The notes under the pieces: model-generated
What the model was told of the DNA's origin: nothing
What the model saw: the letters and a program-made list of their open reading frames with translations, nothing else
Databases searched by the model: none
Shown: positions 34,975-43,469 of the stretch, piece by piece
Layout: each line of letters starts with the position of its first letter
Numbering within the stretch: position 1 is the first letter of the stretch
Source: JBCCGE01 sp039029455
GTDB taxonomy: Bacteria > Pseudomonadota > Gammaproteobacteria > Arenicellales > Poriferihabitantaceae
Direction: 5' to 3'
NCBI GenBank assembly: GCA_039029455.1
Contig: JBCCGE010000002.1
Location: 62,001 to 126,000 of the forward strand
DNA: 64,000 nt
Made by a program: the position numbers and the translations under genes

Positions 34975-35531
34975 AATATTTTCTGTATTTCAGTTCAGCT
35001 TTGTTTGTGCTGACGTGCTCTCTGCCTGCTTTGTCGGCGAATCTCTACAAATGGGTTGATGAAGAGGGAAACGTGACTTACCAGGACACACCGCCACCTG
35101 GAAATGTAGAGTTCGAGGCGCAAGAGTACACCGTGCCCGGAGAAGCCGAGACAGAGGTCGCCCCTGATAACGCGTTGGCAATGGAAGATGCGGCGCGCGA
35201 AAATCCGGTTTCTCTGTACACCGTGCCGGCCTGTGATGTCTGCGATCTTGTTCGACTTTTTCTGGAAAATCGAAGGATTCCGTTTGTTGAGAAAAACGTC
35301 CAGTCCAGTATTCCTCTGCAACAGGAGCTGCAGGTGAAAACAGGCGATCTCAGCGTGCCGACATTGATTGTTGGAGAGAGTTCTATCGATGGGTACAGTA
35401 AGACAGCCATAACTTCATTGCTGGAATCGAAAGGTTTTCCGCTGTCTGAATCGGATTCAGGGTCTGAATCCGAGTCGAATGATCGGACAGACACTGAATT
35501 GCCGGATGTCGGACTCGAAGAGAGCAGCTAG
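34971..35531 (+). CDS. Exported DUF4124 plus glutaredoxin-like fusion protein
   Basis: A 186-residue protein. A signal peptide (about 1-23, 'FVLTCSLPALSA') precedes a DUF4124 motif ('NLYKWVDEEGNVTYQDTPPP', about 24-43). After a short linker comes a glutaredoxin-like domain (about 80-155) with redox pair C-D-V-C in 'YTVPACDVCDLVRLFLENRR' and the cis-proline at 'DLSVPTLIVG'. The tail (156-186) is Ser/Asp/Glu-rich and low-complexity. This is a probable periplasmic disulfide-handling protein, partner unknown. It overlaps prlC by 4 bases. Confidence 0.85.
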   Translation: MKYFLYFSSALFVLTCSLPALSANLYKWVDEEGNVTYQDTPPPGNVEFEAQEYTVPGEAETEVAPDNALAMEDAARENPVSLYTVPACDVCDLVRLFLENRRIPFVEKNVQSSIPLQQELQVKTGDLSVPTLIVGESSIDGYSKTAITSLLESKGFPLSESDSGSESESNDRTDTELPDVGLEESS

Positions 35532-35633
35532 CTCGAATCCCAAATCACGTTTCGAATTTCGTACACCATTACAAAAACACGCGCGGTTACCCCAGATCGC
35601 AATCGACCAACCCAGATTCCCATGGGGTAAAAA

Positions 35634-36131
35634 ATGAAAATTCTGAATCCGAATATCAGATTCGCTCTGATGGTCCTGTTTTGCTCTGCATTTCTGATTG
35701 CATGTTCCGATAAAAGCGAGATTACCAGCGGCGGCGGAAATTCGTCTGTGAGTAGTGACGGAGGGGCCGGGTCTGCCGCCTTTGCCGGCACCTACACCGG
35801 CACTGTGACTGTTAATCTGTCCGGTGGCTCGATCTCTGATACGACCAAAACCCGCGAATTTACAATGGTGATTCGAACCAATGGTACGGCATCGCTGACC
35901 ATTGGCGGCGACACCATAGAGGGCAATGTTGATGGCAATCGATTTGGGTTTTCTATTGGTATTGTTGAAGAGGAAGACCTGGCGGAATGCAGGGGAACTG
36001 CGACTCTGGTTGGAACGATAAGCGGTAATAGCGCCAGTGGAGATATCAGCGGTCGCGGCGAGTGTGAGCTGCTGACTGCGAAAACCGGGGTCGATATCGA
36101 TGGTAGCCTGACCGGAACCAAATCCGGTTAA
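35634..36131 (+). CDS. Predicted lipoprotein of unknown function
   Basis: A 165-residue protein with a signal sequence ending in a lipobox (LIAC at about residues 20-24), so it is probably lipid-anchored. A Gly/Ser-rich linker follows, then about 120 residues rich in Gly, Thr and Val in alternating pattern ('GTYTGTVTVNLSGGS', 'GTASLTIGGDTIEGNVDGNR'), suggesting a small beta-barrel or sandwich. There are two Cys in the mature part ('ECRGTATL', 'GECELL'), possibly a disulfide. I recognise no family. Both neighbours, the DUF4124 protein and the ParA gene, are on the same strand, but the gaps exceed 100 bases. Confidence 0.6.
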   Translation: MKILNPNIRFALMVLFCSAFLIACSDKSEITSGGGNSSVSSDGGAGSAAFAGTYTGTVTVNLSGGSISDTTKTREFTMVIRTNGTASLTIGGDTIEGNVDGNRFGFSIGIVEEEDLAECRGTATLVGTISGNSASGDISGRGECELLTAKTGVDIDGSLTGTKSG

Positions 36132-36265
36132 ATCGCGATTTGCGGGTTCAAACCGGGCGTTTAAAGCTGATATAGTCTCCTCAGATAACACCGGTACAGT
36201 ACGATTTTGAACCGATAGCGGTAACCACGCCGAACTGGTCGGCAGCAACGAGAGGTCAAATAATC

Positions 36266-36880
36266 ATGAAAAGTATTCTGGTTGTAAACGCAAAAGGTGG
36301 CTGCGGCAAAACCACTCTGGCGACCAATCTGGCGAGCTACTATGCGCTGTGGCAGGTTCCGGTGGCGCTCCTGGACTGTGATCCTCAGCAAAGCAGCATT
36401 GATTGGCTGGCTCAACGCCATCAGGGATTGAACCCTATTGTCGGCATTGATGGCAGTCACGGGAAAACAACTGCCCCGGATGACATCGAACGCATGGTGA
36501 TCGATGCTCCGGCTCGCATCTCGCCTGCACAGTTGAAAAAACTTTTCGATGTCGCAGATGAAGTTTTATTGCCGGTTCTGCCATCCCCCATCGATATCAG
36601 AGCAGTCGGCCACTTCGTCGGGGAACTGATGATGGGAGATCTGTTGAAAAAGGCGCGGGTTGGAATTGTTGCTAACCGGGTCCGGGAAAACACGCGGATT
36701 TTTCAGAATCTTGAAGCATTTCTAAAAACGCTCAAGCTCCCGGTGGTGACTCATCTGCGCGACACCCAAAACTATATCAAGGCAGCGGAAGGTGGATTCG
36801 GGGTGTTTGAAATGGCGCCCTATCAAGTAGACAAAGACATGGATCAATGGCGACCGCTCATAAAATGGGTTGAATCATAG
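36266..36880 (+). CDS. Orphan ParA-family ATPase
   Basis: A 204-residue P-loop ATPase of the ParA/MinD/MipZ class. The deviant Walker A box is 'KGGCGKTT' (residues 10-17), Walker A' 'LLDCDPQQS' follows at about 38-46, and 'MVIDAPA' is the Walker B region. It is shorter than chromosomal ParA (about 260) and has no ParB gene beside it, so it is one of the orphan ParA-like proteins that place protein complexes on the nucleoid rather than segregate DNA. Cargo unknown. The chromosomal parAB usually follow mnmG, but that position is empty here. Confidence 0.82.
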   Translation: MKSILVVNAKGGCGKTTLATNLASYYALWQVPVALLDCDPQQSSIDWLAQRHQGLNPIVGIDGSHGKTTAPDDIERMVIDAPARISPAQLKKLFDVADEVLLPVLPSPIDIRAVGHFVGELMMGDLLKKARVGIVANRVRENTRIFQNLEAFLKTLKLPVVTHLRDTQNYIKAAEGGFGVFEMAPYQVDKDMDQWRPLIKWVES

Positions 36881-36984
36881 TCGATCCGCAATTACGCAGA
36901 TCGCCAGATATTGTGAGTGCGTGACGGCGCCCGGGCGGGAGCTTCACTCGGCAACGGCAATTGACGATTCCGGTCTGTACGAGT

Positions 36985-37464
36985 CTAGTCGTTTACCGGT
37001 CTGACAATTAGTTTGTAGGCGTTGGCACTGTCACTTGTCGGTGAACTGAATACGAGCTTGAGTTGACCGCCCGCATGAACAATGAATGCACCCGACTGCA
37101 GGCAGCCCCGAACGCCTGATCTCACCGGGCTCGGATAGTGCTCGTTGAGCCTCACCCACCGAAAACAGTGACTGTCAAAAATCAGCAGATCGAGGTCCAC
37201 GGGTTCGGTCCGACTGCTAAACAGTTGATACTCCCATCGGCCTGCAGGAAAATCCTGGTCAAACACGTGGCGGGCACCGGCCTCCAGAATCGCTTCAAAC
37301 GAGAGTTGATCGCCCGCTTGGTTGGCGTTTTCGGAATCAGCAGCGCTCTTTCGGTCCGGAGATTGTGACACACCCTCGCTATGGTGAGTCGGATTGAGGC
37401 CATCAGATTCCCGCATGAGGCGAAGCTGGCGTTTTCCTCGGACTGACTTCTCAAAAGCGGGCAT
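36985..37464 (-). CDS. Protein of unknown function
   Basis: A 159-residue protein I do not recognise. The first 45 residues are polar and low-complexity ('ESDGLNPTHHSEGVSQSPDR'). The rest ('QLSFEAILEAGARHVFDQDF', 'GRWEYQLFSSR', 'GAFIVHAGGQLKLVFSSP') has alternating hydrophobic residues, suggesting a beta-sandwich. There is no clear signal peptide or membrane span. It is convergent with the orphan ParA gene and divergent from kbp. Reality as a gene rests on length and on the absence of a better frame. Confidence 0.45.
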   Translation of the reverse strand: MPAFEKSVRGKRQLRLMRESDGLNPTHHSEGVSQSPDRKSAADSENANQAGDQLSFEAILEAGARHVFDQDFPAGRWEYQLFSSRTEPVDLDLLIFDSHCFRWVRLNEHYPSPVRSGVRGCLQSGAFIVHAGGQLKLVFSSPTSDSANAYKLIVRPVND

Positions 37465-37632
37465 ACATTAAACAGAGTAGAACCGGTTGGTTGAACTTTG
37501 TCACAGCGAAGGCATTCGTGCAATTGTTTTATCTCCAAGACCCGTACAGAAACACTCATGACACAGCGCTTTGGCAGTGGTACATTCACGTCAATACCAA
37601 CAACATTATTTATTCCAAACGAGGAAATTATT

Positions 37633-38073
37633 ATGGGTTTATTCGATTTTGCAGCCGATATTGGCAAAAAATTATTCGGATCGGATGACGACGATGCGGG
37701 TGAAAAGATTCGGGAACACATCGAGGAAGATAACCCGGGTGTTGAGGGTCTGAAAGTCGAGGTTGTAGATGGAGTGGCCAAAGTTTCCGGTGAAGCTGAT
37801 GATCAGTCAGCCTATGAAAAGGCGATTCTAATGGCTGGAAATGTAATGGGCGTCACGGAAGTTGAGGCTTCCGAGCTCAAGGCGCCCGAGCCGGAAGCGA
37901 AAGTGGAGTATTACGAAATTGTCAAAGGCGACACGTTATGGGCTATATCGTCCAAGTTTCTTGGTAAGGGTAATCGCTACATGGAAATATTCGAAGCCAA
38001 CAAGGAAGTCATAAAAGACCCGGACAAAATTTATGTGGGTCAAAAAATTCGTATACCTCTGGATTCCGAGTAG
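37633..38073 (+). CDS. kbp: BON-LysM protein Kbp (potassium-binding protein family)
   Basis: A 146-residue protein with the two-domain layout of Kbp/YgaU: a short N terminus 'MGLFDFAADIGKKLFG', a BON domain (about 30-85) and a C-terminal LysM domain (about 96-144, 'YYEIVKGDTLWAISSKFLGK', then 'NRYMEIFEANKEVIKDPDKI'). In E. coli the homologue binds K+ in the cytoplasm and is linked to envelope stress. It starts at ATG 37633 with a GAGGA site at 37621-37625. The longer upstream frame (from 37498) lacks similarity. No signal peptide is present, consistent with a cytosolic Kbp. Confidence 0.9.
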   Translation: MGLFDFAADIGKKLFGSDDDDAGEKIREHIEEDNPGVEGLKVEVVDGVAKVSGEADDQSAYEKAILMAGNVMGVTEVEASELKAPEPEAKVEYYEIVKGDTLWAISSKFLGKGNRYMEIFEANKEVIKDPDKIYVGQKIRIPLDSE

Positions 38074-38117
38074 TCACCAGGTATCCGTTTCCAAAAATAA
38101 CCAGCGAGAACGAACCA

Positions 38118-39233
38118 ATGGAATCAAGAGCAGCCGTGGCTTACCAGGCCGGTAAACCGCTTGAGATCGAAACCGTAAATCTGGACGGACCACGTGAAGG
38201 CGAAGTCCTTGTGGAAATCAAGGCAACGGGCATCTGCCATACCGACGAGTTTACCCGGTCCGGTGCAGATCCTGAGGGGATTTTCCCCGCCATACTTGGG
38301 CACGAAGGAGCAGGTATTGTGGTGGATGTCGGTGCCGGCGTGACGAGCCTGAAAAAAGGTGATCATGTCATCCCTCTGTACACACCCGAGTGTCGCCAGT
38401 GTGACTACTGCACCAGCGGTAAAACCAATCTTTGTCAGGCGATCAGAACGACACAGGGGCAGGGTCTGATGCCGGACGGGACCAGTCGATTCTCAATTGG
38501 CGACGATGCTATTCATCACTACATGGGAACCTCTACATTTTCCAACTTTACGGTGTTACCGGAAATTGCCGTCGCAAAAATTCGGGAGGATGCGCCCTTT
38601 GACAAGGTTTGCTATATCGGTTGTGGGGTCACCACCGGAATTGGCGCGGTGATCAATACGGCAAATGTACAACCCGGAGATAATGTGGTCGTGTTCGGCC
38701 TTGGAGGCATTGGATTGAATGTTATTCAGGGCGCTCGAATTGCCGGAGCGGACAAAATTGTTGGTGTCGATATAAACCCGGCCCGTCAGCCGCTTGCTGA
38801 GAAATTCGGCATGACTCATTTTGTCAACCCCAAGGAAGTCGAGGAAGATCTGGTTGCCTATCTGGTGGATCTGACCGATGGTGGTGCCGACTACAGTTTC
38901 GAATGCGTAGGTAATACTGATCTGATGAGACAGGCGCTCGAATGCTGCCACAAAGGCTGGGGTGAAAGCGTAATTATTGGTGTTGCTGGAGCTGGACAGG
39001 AAATAAATACGCGTCCGTTTCAGCTGGTTACCGGACGTGTGTGGAGAGGTACCGCATTTGGTGGTGCCAGGGGTCGAACCGATGTACCGAAAATTGTTGA
39101 TTGGTATATGGATGGAAAGATTAACATCGACGATTTGATTACCCACACGATGCCGCTGAGTGAAATCAACAATGCGTTTGATTTGATGCATTCCGGTGAG
39201 TCAATTCGAAGCGTCGTTCTGTTCGACGCCTGA
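38118..39233 (+). CDS. frmA: S-(hydroxymethyl)glutathione dehydrogenase / class III alcohol dehydrogenase
   Basis: A 371-residue zinc dehydrogenase that oxidises S-hydroxymethylglutathione, the spontaneous adduct of formaldehyde and glutathione, to S-formylglutathione with NAD+. Catalytic zinc ligands are in 'TGICHTDEF' and 'GHEGAG'. The structural zinc cysteines are in 'CRQCDYCTSGKTNLC', and the NAD site is 'VFGLGGIGLNVIQGAR'. Length and the 'AFGGARGRTDVP' segment fit class III ADH. Only 6 bases separate it from fghA, so the two form a formaldehyde-detoxification operon. Confidence 0.95.
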   Translation: MESRAAVAYQAGKPLEIETVNLDGPREGEVLVEIKATGICHTDEFTRSGADPEGIFPAILGHEGAGIVVDVGAGVTSLKKGDHVIPLYTPECRQCDYCTSGKTNLCQAIRTTQGQGLMPDGTSRFSIGDDAIHHYMGTSTFSNFTVLPEIAVAKIREDAPFDKVCYIGCGVTTGIGAVINTANVQPGDNVVVFGLGGIGLNVIQGARIAGADKIVGVDINPARQPLAEKFGMTHFVNPKEVEEDLVAYLVDLTDGGADYSFECVGNTDLMRQALECCHKGWGESVIIGVAGAGQEINTRPFQLVTGRVWRGTAFGGARGRTDVPKIVDWYMDGKINIDDLITHTMPLSEINNAFDLMHSGESIRSVVLFDA

Positions 39234-39239
39234 CTACCG

Positions 39240-40079
39240 ATGGAAGTCGTCAGTGAACAGCGCTGCTTCGGCGGCGTTCAGGGGGTTTATAGCCATCATT
39301 CAGATGCCACTGGGACGGATATGCGGTTTTCGGTTTTCGTGCCGGGCCAGGCGACGTCCGAAAAAGTTCCGGTACTGTGGTATCTCTCCGGACTAACCTG
39401 TACTGAGGAAAACGTCACGGTAAAGGCCGGCGCGCAGCAGTTTGCGGCTGAGCATGGTTTGATTTTTGTCGCTCCTGACACCAGTCCACGTGGCACGGGA
39501 ATTGAAGGCGAAGATGACTCTTACGATTTTGGCAGCGGGGCCGGTTTCTATGTTGATGCAACGAATCCACCCTGGTCAAAAAACTACAGGATGTACTCCT
39601 ACATAACCCAGGAGTTGCCGCAGCTGTTGTTCGAAAACTTTCCGGGTGAATCGTCGCAACAAGGAATTACCGGACATTCGATGGGCGGACACGGTGCTCT
39701 TACCATAGGTCTCAAACATTCTGATATTTATCGCTCGGTGTCTGCGTTTTCGCCTATCGTTGCACCCACTCAGTGTCCATGGGGACAGAAAGCCCTGAGT
39801 GGTTATATGGGCGAAGATCGATCCAACTGGAGCCAATACGATGCGACCGAGCTGGTATTGGGCGGCTATTCGAGCGGTGAAATACTGATCGATCAGGGAG
39901 AGGCTGATGATTTTTTGACCGATCAGTTAAAGCCTCATCTTTTTGAAGAAGCCTGTCGAAAAATGGGGCAAAAGCTGTCTATGAGAATGCAGCCTGGCTA
40001 CGATCACAGCTATTTCTTTATCGCGACATTCATGGCGGACCACATTGCGTTTCACGCCGACCGATTGAAGACGGGATAA
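39240..40079 (+). CDS. fghA: S-formylglutathione hydrolase
   Basis: A 279-residue alpha/beta hydrolase that cleaves S-formylglutathione to formate and glutathione. The nucleophile Ser147 is in 'GHSMGGHGA' and the catalytic His in 'PGYDHSYFFI'. 'YLSGLTCTEENVTVKAGAQ' is the conserved N-terminal oxyanion region. It starts 6 bases after frmA and completes the glutathione-dependent formaldehyde oxidation pathway. It is convergent with hemW, with a 4-base gap. Confidence 0.95.
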   Translation: MEVVSEQRCFGGVQGVYSHHSDATGTDMRFSVFVPGQATSEKVPVLWYLSGLTCTEENVTVKAGAQQFAAEHGLIFVAPDTSPRGTGIEGEDDSYDFGSGAGFYVDATNPPWSKNYRMYSYITQELPQLLFENFPGESSQQGITGHSMGGHGALTIGLKHSDIYRSVSAFSPIVAPTQCPWGQKALSGYMGEDRSNWSQYDATELVLGGYSSGEILIDQGEADDFLTDQLKPHLFEEACRKMGQKLSMRMQPGYDHSYFFIATFMADHIAFHADRLKTG

Positions 40080-40083
40080 AAAT

Positions 40084-41244
40084 CTAGCCTGGCAATACGG
40101 ACTCCAGACAGGAATCTATAAACCAGTACCCCTTGTCGGTACACGCGATACCGTTATCGGAGAGAGCGATAAGCTTCTGATCAATTGGTCGCGACAGCTT
40201 TTGAATCAGCTGCGTCCAGTCCTTGCCTGTGCGATTCACATACTGATCTCTGGATACGCCGGCGCGCAGACGTAGTCCATTCAAAAGGAATTCGAAAGGC
40301 AGCTCCTCATCGGCGACCTCGCGAACCTCTGCGAATGAATTGTCAATGTCGCCGGACATTTTATTGATGTAGTTACGGGGATGTTTCTCGCGGATGGTTC
40401 GAATCAATCCGGCGTCAGTAGTCAGTTTGCCGTGTGCTCCGGCACCGATGGCCAGATAGTCGCCAAATTGCCAGTAGTTCAAATTGTGACGGCAGAGCCT
40501 GTCAGACCTTGAGTAGGCAGAGACCTCATATCTGTGGAAGTCGGCACTCCCCAGCGTATCGACAACACGGTTCTGCATCTCAAAGGTTACTGACTCATCC
40601 GGCAGTTCCGGTGGATGACTGTAAAACAATGTATTGGGTTCAAGTGTGAGCTGGTAGCACGACAAGTGGGTAGGCTCCATATTCAGTGCCGTTTCGAGGT
40701 CGAGATCAAGCTGGTCGATGGATTGATCAGGCAGGGCAAACATGAGATCAATGTTGATGTTTGAAAAACCCGAAGCCTTCGCGGCGTCTACCATCCTTGC
40801 GGTATCGTCGCCGCTGTGGACTCTGCCTAAACGGCGCAGGTGATCGAAATTGAAAGTCTGAGCACCAATGGAAAGTCGGTTTATCCCGGCGTGAAAGTAG
40901 CCCTCAAGCTCGGAATCAGAAGACGCACCCGGATTCGCTTCCATGGTGACTTCAGCATTCCCTGGCAGATCAAAACGTTGCGAAATTCCATTCAGGAGCT
41001 GCCCGACCGATTGATGTCCAAACAGATTGGGTGTGCCGCCACCAAGGAATACGCTGGTCAAAGGCCGAGACTGTGGCCATCGCGATAGCTGCTGATCCAG
41101 ATCTTTGAGCAGCGTTCGGATGTATTCTTGTTCATCAATATCCCCTCTCAGCGTGTGAGAGTTAAAGTCACAATAGGGACATTTTTTTACGCACCAGGGA
41201 AAATGAACGTACAGACTGAGCGGTATATCGGTGAGCTGAAACAA
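40084..41244 (-). CDS. hemW: Haem chaperone HemW (radical SAM)
   Basis: A 386-residue radical-SAM protein. The [4Fe-4S] cluster motif is C18-x3-C22-x2-C25 in 'FPWCVKKCPYCDF'. 'FLGGGTPNLF' and 'LSIGAQTFN' are the SAM-binding segments. The C-terminal domain ends the usual way for HemW, formerly annotated as oxygen-independent coproporphyrinogen oxidase. HemW lacks the extra N-terminal Cys of HemN and is thought to deliver haem. It is the last gene of a probable minus-strand operon with hslR and the 2-hydroxyacid dehydrogenase. Confidence 0.93.
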   Translation of the reverse strand: MFQLTDIPLSLYVHFPWCVKKCPYCDFNSHTLRGDIDEQEYIRTLLKDLDQQLSRWPQSRPLTSVFLGGGTPNLFGHQSVGQLLNGISQRFDLPGNAEVTMEANPGASSDSELEGYFHAGINRLSIGAQTFNFDHLRRLGRVHSGDDTARMVDAAKASGFSNINIDLMFALPDQSIDQLDLDLETALNMEPTHLSCYQLTLEPNTLFYSHPPELPDESVTFEMQNRVVDTLGSADFHRYEVSAYSRSDRLCRHNLNYWQFGDYLAIGAGAHGKLTTDAGLIRTIREKHPRNYINKMSGDIDNSFAEVREVADEELPFEFLLNGLRLRAGVSRDQYVNRTGKDWTQLIQKLSRPIDQKLIALSDNGIACTDKGYWFIDSCLESVLPG

Positions 41245-41262
41245 TTTACGACCACTAGTCGA

Positions 41263-42246
41263 TTAATTTACAAGATTCATAGGCGTGCCCCTGATCCAGG
41301 AATCCAGGCAGGTTGCCATTTGTTCTATAAGTCTCTGTCGAGATTCTCTGCTTCCCCAGGCATTGTGCGGTGTCAGCATAAGATTGGGTATCTCCGGTTG
41401 AGTCAGCGGGTGGTCCCACCCCGGAGGTTCCTGATCAAGAACATCAATTCCGGCGCCTGAGATTTGTCCCGATTTCAGTGCATTGACCAGAGCGGAAGAG
41501 TCAACGATTGCACCGCGGGCAGTGTTGAGCAGAATGGCGCCCGGCTTCATCAATTTAAATGCGCGCGAATCTATCAGGTTTCGGGTTGCATCGGTCAAAG
41601 GGCAATGTATTGAGATCACGTCTGATTCAGACAGAAATGTTTCAAAGTTCTGGCGTCCATCTTGTTCGGGTCCTCCGGGTCTGGCACAAATTCCGATTCG
41701 CATCCCCAGAGCCCTGCCAGCTGCGGCAACTTTTTTCCCAAGATTTCCGTAACCCAGAATGCCCAGTTGCCGACCGTCAAGTTCAATGATCTGATGATTC
41801 AGCAGGCAGAAGATATCGCTGTCCTGCCAGCAATTTTGTCGGATATCATCCTGGTAGCGCATCGCGTTGGTGGCAAGCGCCAGCATCATCATCATCGTAT
41901 GCTGAACGACGGACGGCGTTGAATACTGTCGAGCGTTGCAGACATCAATACCGTTTTCGCGACAGACATTCAGATCTACATTGTCGGTGCCGGTGGCTGC
42001 CAGTAACACCAGTTTCAGCCTCGGGCAGTTGTCAACAACTTCCCCGGTTATACGCACTTTATTGGTGATAACGATGTCGGCACCGTCCACACGTTCTGCA
42101 GCCATGTGGTGCGGTGTACTGTCGTAACGAATCCAGTTTGGTATCGAATTTTCCACGGAAGAGAGATCTACGTCCCCTCGGTCAAACGTAGAGTTGTCAA
42201 GAATGACGCCAGTCAATTTGGTTGGATCGTGAGCGCGTCCGGACAT
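41263..42246 (-). CDS. D-2-hydroxyacid dehydrogenase (glycerate/hydroxypyruvate type)
   Basis: A 327-residue NAD(P)-dependent dehydrogenase. The Rossmann site is 'LGILGYGNLGKKVAAAGRALGM'. Catalytic elements are Arg in 'NTARGAIVD', Glu in 'DVLDQEPP', and His in 'LTPHNAWGS'. 'AATGTDNVDLNVCRENGIDVCN' near the N terminus is typical of the glycerate dehydrogenase branch. The exact substrate (glycerate, hydroxypyruvate or phosphonate analogues) cannot be fixed. It lies 18 bases upstream of hemW and 6 bases downstream of hslR on the same strand. Confidence 0.88.
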   Translation of the reverse strand: MSGRAHDPTKLTGVILDNSTFDRGDVDLSSVENSIPNWIRYDSTPHHMAAERVDGADIVITNKVRITGEVVDNCPRLKLVLLAATGTDNVDLNVCRENGIDVCNARQYSTPSVVQHTMMMMLALATNAMRYQDDIRQNCWQDSDIFCLLNHQIIELDGRQLGILGYGNLGKKVAAAGRALGMRIGICARPGGPEQDGRQNFETFLSESDVISIHCPLTDATRNLIDSRAFKLMKPGAILLNTARGAIVDSSALVNALKSGQISGAGIDVLDQEPPGWDHPLTQPEIPNLMLTPHNAWGSRESRQRLIEQMATCLDSWIRGTPMNLVN

Positions 42247-42252
42247 TTGAAA

Positions 42253-42699
42253 TCAAGTCATATCGGGTTGTTGACGCTTCATTTTGAGAAGTGCTTTGCG
42301 ATCTCGATGTGAGGGTTTGCCGCGCGGATGTTTTATTGCCTGATTCATCTGTTGTCTACCCAGCTTTTTTTGTTCACGTAAACTTGCGCTTTCAGGAGTT
42401 TCGCGAAAGAGCCCCTGCGCCAATGGCGCGCCCAGACGCTTGGTCGACAGTCCTAGAACCTCCACCACGAACTCCTCCGGGAACTTGCGAATGCGAAGTA
42501 CATCGTTGATATAAACTGAACGCGCTGGCTTCGAGCGACGACCGTTTACCCAAATGTGACCGCCTTTTATAGCTTCTGCGGACAGTTTTCGGGATTTGTA
42601 AAACCGACTTGCCCACAACCATAGATCCAGTCGAACGGACTCTTCAGACTGTTGTGCAAAGGCGACAGTTGGTGCTGTGGGCTCCTTTTGTGATTTCAT
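42253..42699 (-). CDS. hslR: Ribosome-associated heat-shock protein Hsp15
   Basis: A 148-residue S4-domain RNA-binding protein. The S4 domain (about 22-85) has 'VRLDLWLWASRFYKSRKLSA', 'GHIWVNGRRSKPAR' and 'DVLRIRK'. The C-terminal half is Arg/Lys-rich ('RGKPSHRDRKALLKMKRQQ'), as in Hsp15. Hsp15 rescues stalled 50S subunits carrying nascent peptidyl-tRNA. It is divergent from the outer-membrane barrel gene, and the start codon is 55 bases from that gene's ATG. Confidence 0.92.
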   Translation of the reverse strand: MKSQKEPTAPTVAFAQQSEESVRLDLWLWASRFYKSRKLSAEAIKGGHIWVNGRRSKPARSVYINDVLRIRKFPEEFVVEVLGLSTKRLGAPLAQGLFRETPESASLREQKKLGRQQMNQAIKHPRGKPSHRDRKALLKMKRQQPDMT

Positions 42700-42754
42700 G
42701 TGGTCAGTTTACACGATAGAATGTTACGAATACCCAGAGGTTCAACACAATCCA

Positions 42755-43396
42755 ATGCAAATACGTGTAGTCATATCGCTTTGTGCATCCCTATTATTTG
42801 CCGCCGGTCCAGTTTATGCGCTGGGACCTTTGGACGGCGAACTAAACCTGAACCTTTGGAACAATGATTTCGATGCCGATTTCTCGGAGGCGGATATCGA
42901 TGCAGGATCTTTGACCATAGATGGAGATATTTGGCTTGCGGACTCTTGGGGGCTGAGGGGCGCATACTACCAGTCTGATCTTGAGGGTACAGATCTGGAC
43001 AACCGTAATCGGGTTCAACTTGAGATCCGTCGTCGATTTCTCTCGGTAAGTGACAATAATTTTTTAGCGATTGGTGCCGGGATAGAAGACATCAGTCTGG
43101 AGAACCGCGAGAGCGCACAGGGCCTGCGATTGTCACTTGAGGGCAGAATTGGTCTTGTCGGTGCCGTCTATATTTATGGTCGCGCCGGTTTGATTCCGTC
43201 TCTGGGAGACGCCGGAAATTTTGATGACATAAGTGCACGCGAATTTGAGGCCGGAGTGCGCTTTACACCCTTTCCATTTGTACATTTCAGGCTGGCTTAT
43301 TTGAGCTATTCTCTGGATTACGAGGACACACTGCAGGATCGATCTGTAGATACTACGTCCGACGGTTTTCTGTTCGGAGTCGGCATTCACTGGTAG
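42755..43396 (+). CDS. Outer-membrane beta-barrel protein of unknown function
   Basis: A 213-residue exported protein. A signal peptide (about 1-22, 'VVISLCASLLFAAGPVYA') precedes alternating hydrophobic strands such as 'ELNLNLWNNDF', 'SWGLRGAYYQSDLEG', 'VQLEIRRRFLSV' and 'VHFRLAYLSYSLDYED', ending with an aromatic residue, 'LFGVGIHW', the usual end of an outer-membrane barrel. The start is ATG 42755. The frame open from 42677 has no signal character. It may have about eight strands. Family not recognised, and no ligand can be inferred. Confidence 0.78.
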   Translation: MQIRVVISLCASLLFAAGPVYALGPLDGELNLNLWNNDFDADFSEADIDAGSLTIDGDIWLADSWGLRGAYYQSDLEGTDLDNRNRVQLEIRRRFLSVSDNNFLAIGAGIEDISLENRESAQGLRLSLEGRIGLVGAVYIYGRAGLIPSLGDAGNFDDISAREFEAGVRFTPFPFVHFRLAYLSYSLDYEDTLQDRSVDTTSDGFLFGVGIHW

Positions 43397-43433
43397 ATCG
43401 ACACCTTATCGGGTAATTGGATACCCATGGACG

Positions 43434-43463
43434 TTGTACTATTGTTCTAATTTGCATTATAGT
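43434..43463 (+). promoter_or_regulatory. Promoter of the CRP-family regulator gene
   Basis: A -35 TTGTAC (43434-43439) and a -10 TATAGT (43458-43463) have an 18-base spacing. Transcription would start around 43470, in front of the twin TGACGTCA palindromes. Confidence 0.5.
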
Positions 43464-43469
43464 TCCGGC

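Noticed and set aside
35457..36248. 263-residue minus-strand frame across the lipoprotein gene
   Set aside because: Its product is rich in Arg, Ser and Asn with no coherent domain. The plus strand has a lipoprotein with a proper lipobox and plausible beta pattern.
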